Positions 42,777-44,557 of a stretch of DNA of 44,557 bases are shown piece by piece. How positions within the stretch are numbered: the stretch's first letter is position 1; the number at the start of each line of letters is the position of its first letter. Position numbers and translations under genes: made by a program. This DNA is from Gammaproteobacteria bacterium. Its GTDB lineage: Bacteria > Pseudomonadota > Gammaproteobacteria > Steroidobacterales > GCA-2729495. The stretch covers positions 1-44,557 of the forward strand of contig RFHQ01000147.1 in assembly GCA_003695765.1 (NCBI GenBank), given 5' to 3'. Under the pieces are notes generated by a model. It was given only the letters and a program-made list of their open reading frames with translations, did not search any database and had not been told where the DNA came from.

Positions 42777-44557
42777 CAGTTCGGCCGGCGCGAACCGGGC
42801 AGGTAGCTGGCGCGATGGTCCTGGCGCAAGAGCTGATTGCGCGCCGCCCACTCGGCCGCCGGATCCGGCTTGCCCAGCCAGCGGAAATCGCCGCCGGAGA
42901 AGACCGCCGCGGGCACGCCACCGTGGAACAGGATCCGGTTGCGCGAGGTCGCCGGCACGCGCTCGCCGGGTGTCACGATGCCGACGAGGTTCAGCGGATC
43001 GGCGGCGGCCACGGCGACGTCCACATCGCAGTCTGCCTCGCGCGCCCGGCGCAGACCCTCGACCGCTTCCGGCAACGCGAACTGTTCGCCACCGAAGCCG
43101 GAGACGAAACGCCCGCCACGAATTTCGCCGCGCGCTTCCATGCGCCGCAACACGCGCACCAGCAAGCGCCACGGTGGCAACAGCCGCGACTCCCGCTTCA
43201 GCAACGCTCGCAGCAGTACCCCATAACGACCCAACAAGACGCGGGCGATCGCCTCGATGCGCTCGTCCGGCCAGGTCTCCACGTCGTCCGCTACCGCCGG
43301 GGTGACGGTCAGCAGCGACCAGCGCCCCGCGGCATCGACACCGGCCGCGCCCGGGCGGCGCGGCCGGGAAAAACTCGCGCGCCGGGCAGCCGGGGCAATC
43401 AAGGCCCGCAGGCCGGCAAAACTGTCGGCGGTCACGAGACCGCTCGCGACCAGCTCCGCCAGCGCGGCTTCGACCTCGGTTCTGATCAGACCGGTTGCGC
43501 GCACGAGGTCGGCGAAGAACAGCGCGCCGTGCTCGGCCAATGCGCGTCGCAGGCGTTCGGCCCGGGGCGACAGCAGCGGCGCCGATGCCTCGCCGGCGAC
43601 GCGGGCCGGCCAGGCATCCAGCCATTCCCGCGCCAGCAAGGTGATCGGCGTGTTGCGCACCGGGCCACTGCTCGCACCGGCCGGCGGCTGCGGACCGGCC
43701 GGCCGCAACCAGGCATAGGCGCCACTGGCCAGGACCTGGTCGAGATCGTGCGGCAGGTAGGCGTCGACCCGCTGCGGCAGCAGGAACTTCTCCCAGGCGA
43801 CGGCCGGCGCCGCGAAGCCTTGCAGCCGTTCCAGCGCCAGCGCCACGGCCTCCGGCCCCTCGCCGCGCTCGCCGACCAGGCCATGCCAGCGCAACAGGAA
43901 GCGGATCAGGGCCGCCGGGGAGACCGGTTCGACCCGGCGGCGCAATTGCTCCAGGCTGCGGCGGTGGATGCGCGCCAGCAGGCGGCGCTCGCACCATTCG
44001 GCGCCGGCCGGTTCACGGTAACTGCCCTGCATTACGAAACCTTCAGATTCAAGCAGATGCAGGACTATATTGATGTTTTCTATCGGCAAACCCAGCGGCG
44101 CCGCCAGCTGCTCTGCGGTCACCGGCCCGAGCAGTTCGAGGCGACTGCGCAGCAGTTCCCGCAAGGCCGCATCCGGATCCGCGGACGCCTTCGCCGACAC
44201 CGTATCGGGCCTCGCCTGCGCACCGGGGCAGGCCGCCAGCAACTCCGGCAGGCGCTCGGTCGCAGACCACAGCAGTTCGCCGCCCGGTGTCTGCACGCGG
44301 CTGGCGCGCCCGGCCGCGATCAGTTCGTCGCACCACGCATCCCAGCCCGGCTGCGCGCACTCGCCGGCCGTCAGGAAGCCGTTCAGCACCAGCGCGTCGT
44401 GCAACTCGTCGGCATCGCGAACCAGCGGTTGCGCCTCGGCACAGACTGCATCGATCGCCTCCGGCTCGATCCGCGCCAGCCGCCCGGCCTCCTCCGGCTC
44501 CATCAGGTGACGGCTGCGGATGGCCTGCGTGCGCCGCTCTTCGGCCGGCGCGTCGTC
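42776..44557 (-). CDS. lhr: Lhr-type DEAD/DEAH helicase, C-terminal part (partial)
   Basis: The last 593 residues of a large helicase-related protein; the reading frame stays open to the window edge, so the N-terminal helicase core lies outside. The visible part matches the Lhr C-terminal region: winged-helix and DEAD/H-associated sequence such as RRLLARIHRRSLEQLRRRVEPVSP, RFLLRWHGL and PPWRLLVRVLRRMEARGEIRGGRFVSGFGGEQFALPEA. Lhr proteins are 3'-5' DNA helicases linked to repair. The stop is coupled to the GST gene by TGATG. The first in-frame ATG is at 44503, but there is no reason to start there. Confidence 0.88.
   Translation of the reverse strand, partial: DDAPAEERRTQAIRSRHLMEPEEAGRLARIEPEAIDAVCAEAQPLVRDADELHDALVLNGFLTAGECAQPGWDAWCDELIAAGRASRVQTPGGELLWSATERLPELLAACPGAQARPDTVSAKASADPDAALRELLRSRLELLGPVTAEQLAAPLGLPIENINIVLHLLESEGFVMQGSYREPAGAEWCERRLLARIHRRSLEQLRRRVEPVSPAALIRFLLRWHGLVGERGEGPEAVALALERLQGFAAPAVAWEKFLLPQRVDAYLPHDLDQVLASGAYAWLRPAGPQPPAGASSGPVRNTPITLLAREWLDAWPARVAGEASAPLLSPRAERLRRALAEHGALFFADLVRATGLIRTEVEAALAELVASGLVTADSFAGLRALIAPAARRASFSRPRRPGAAGVDAAGRWSLLTVTPAVADDVETWPDERIEAIARVLLGRYGVLLRALLKRESRLLPPWRLLVRVLRRMEARGEIRGGRFVSGFGGEQFALPEAVEGLRRAREADCDVDVAVAAADPLNLVGIVTPGERVPATSRNRILFHGGVPAAVFSGGDFRWLGKPDPAAEWAARNQLLRQDHRASYLPGSRRPN

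Noticed and set aside
42777-43997. N-terminal extension of the glutathione S-transferase
   Set aside because: It is a shadow frame of the Lhr gene. The GST domain begins exactly at the ATG at 42776.

Overview
The window is GC-rich, densely coding bacterial DNA. I read it as a proteobacterium, most likely a gammaproteobacterium. Supporting genes are FdxA, a DsbC-type protein, XerD, ZapE, GpmA, TesB, Lhr, a complete PhoBR-PhoU-PstSCAB locus with enlarged PstA/PstC, a VPLPA-CTERM surface protein and a large TonB-dependent receptor. An environmental lineage near Nevskiales, Steroidobacterales or Woeseiaceae is plausible, but that placement is inference only. I saw no tRNA, rRNA, CRISPR array, insertion sequence or prophage.

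Layout. 1-3.9 kb: Nudix hydrolase, ferredoxin, periplasmic thiol-disulfide protein, XerD and a lysophosphatidate-type acyltransferase. 4-12.8 kb: lipid and core-metabolism genes (thiolase with a coupled MarR regulator, ETF-ubiquinone oxidoreductase, ZapE, GpmA, gamma-carbonic anhydrase, TesB, a DUF1499 protein, an altered IMPase-family protein, a MaoC protein). 13-16.3 kb: an MFS exporter, then folE-moaC and a membrane protein on the opposite strand. 16.4-20.7 kb: a divergent LeuCD pair with a CaiB-type CoA-transferase and an HMG-CoA-lyase-like enzyme, which together could form a C5-dicarboxylate module. 20.7-29.8 kb: a single-direction phosphate locus phoB-phoR-phoU-pstS-pstC-pstA-pstB-porin. 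It has a readable Pho box and -10 before phoB, a second Pho-box-like site before the porin and an intrinsic terminator at its end.

29.9-32.5 kb is the most unusual part. A c-type cytochrome and a ribbon-helix-helix protein diverge from a region with two more Pho-box-like sites. After the ribbon-helix-helix gene comes about 600 bp of non-coding DNA holding four copies of a hairpin element. All four share the 12-mer TGCGTCATCGGG inside stems whose sequences differ but stay complementary through base-pair changes and G-U wobbles. A VPLPA-CTERM protein follows, closed by a strong terminator. I know of no named RNA or DNA family that matches this element.

32.7-44.6 kb: an orphan PhoB-like response regulator; a minus-strand gene set (TonB receptor, limonene-epoxide-hydrolase-like protein, FAD-linked oxidase, two DUF1838 proteins) in which three members carry twin-arginine signals, suggesting an uncharacterised uptake and oxidation pathway; then a divergent Nramp-like transporter lacking the metal-binding motif, a SnoaL-like protein, a glutathione S-transferase and the C-terminal part of an Lhr-type helicase running off the window edge.
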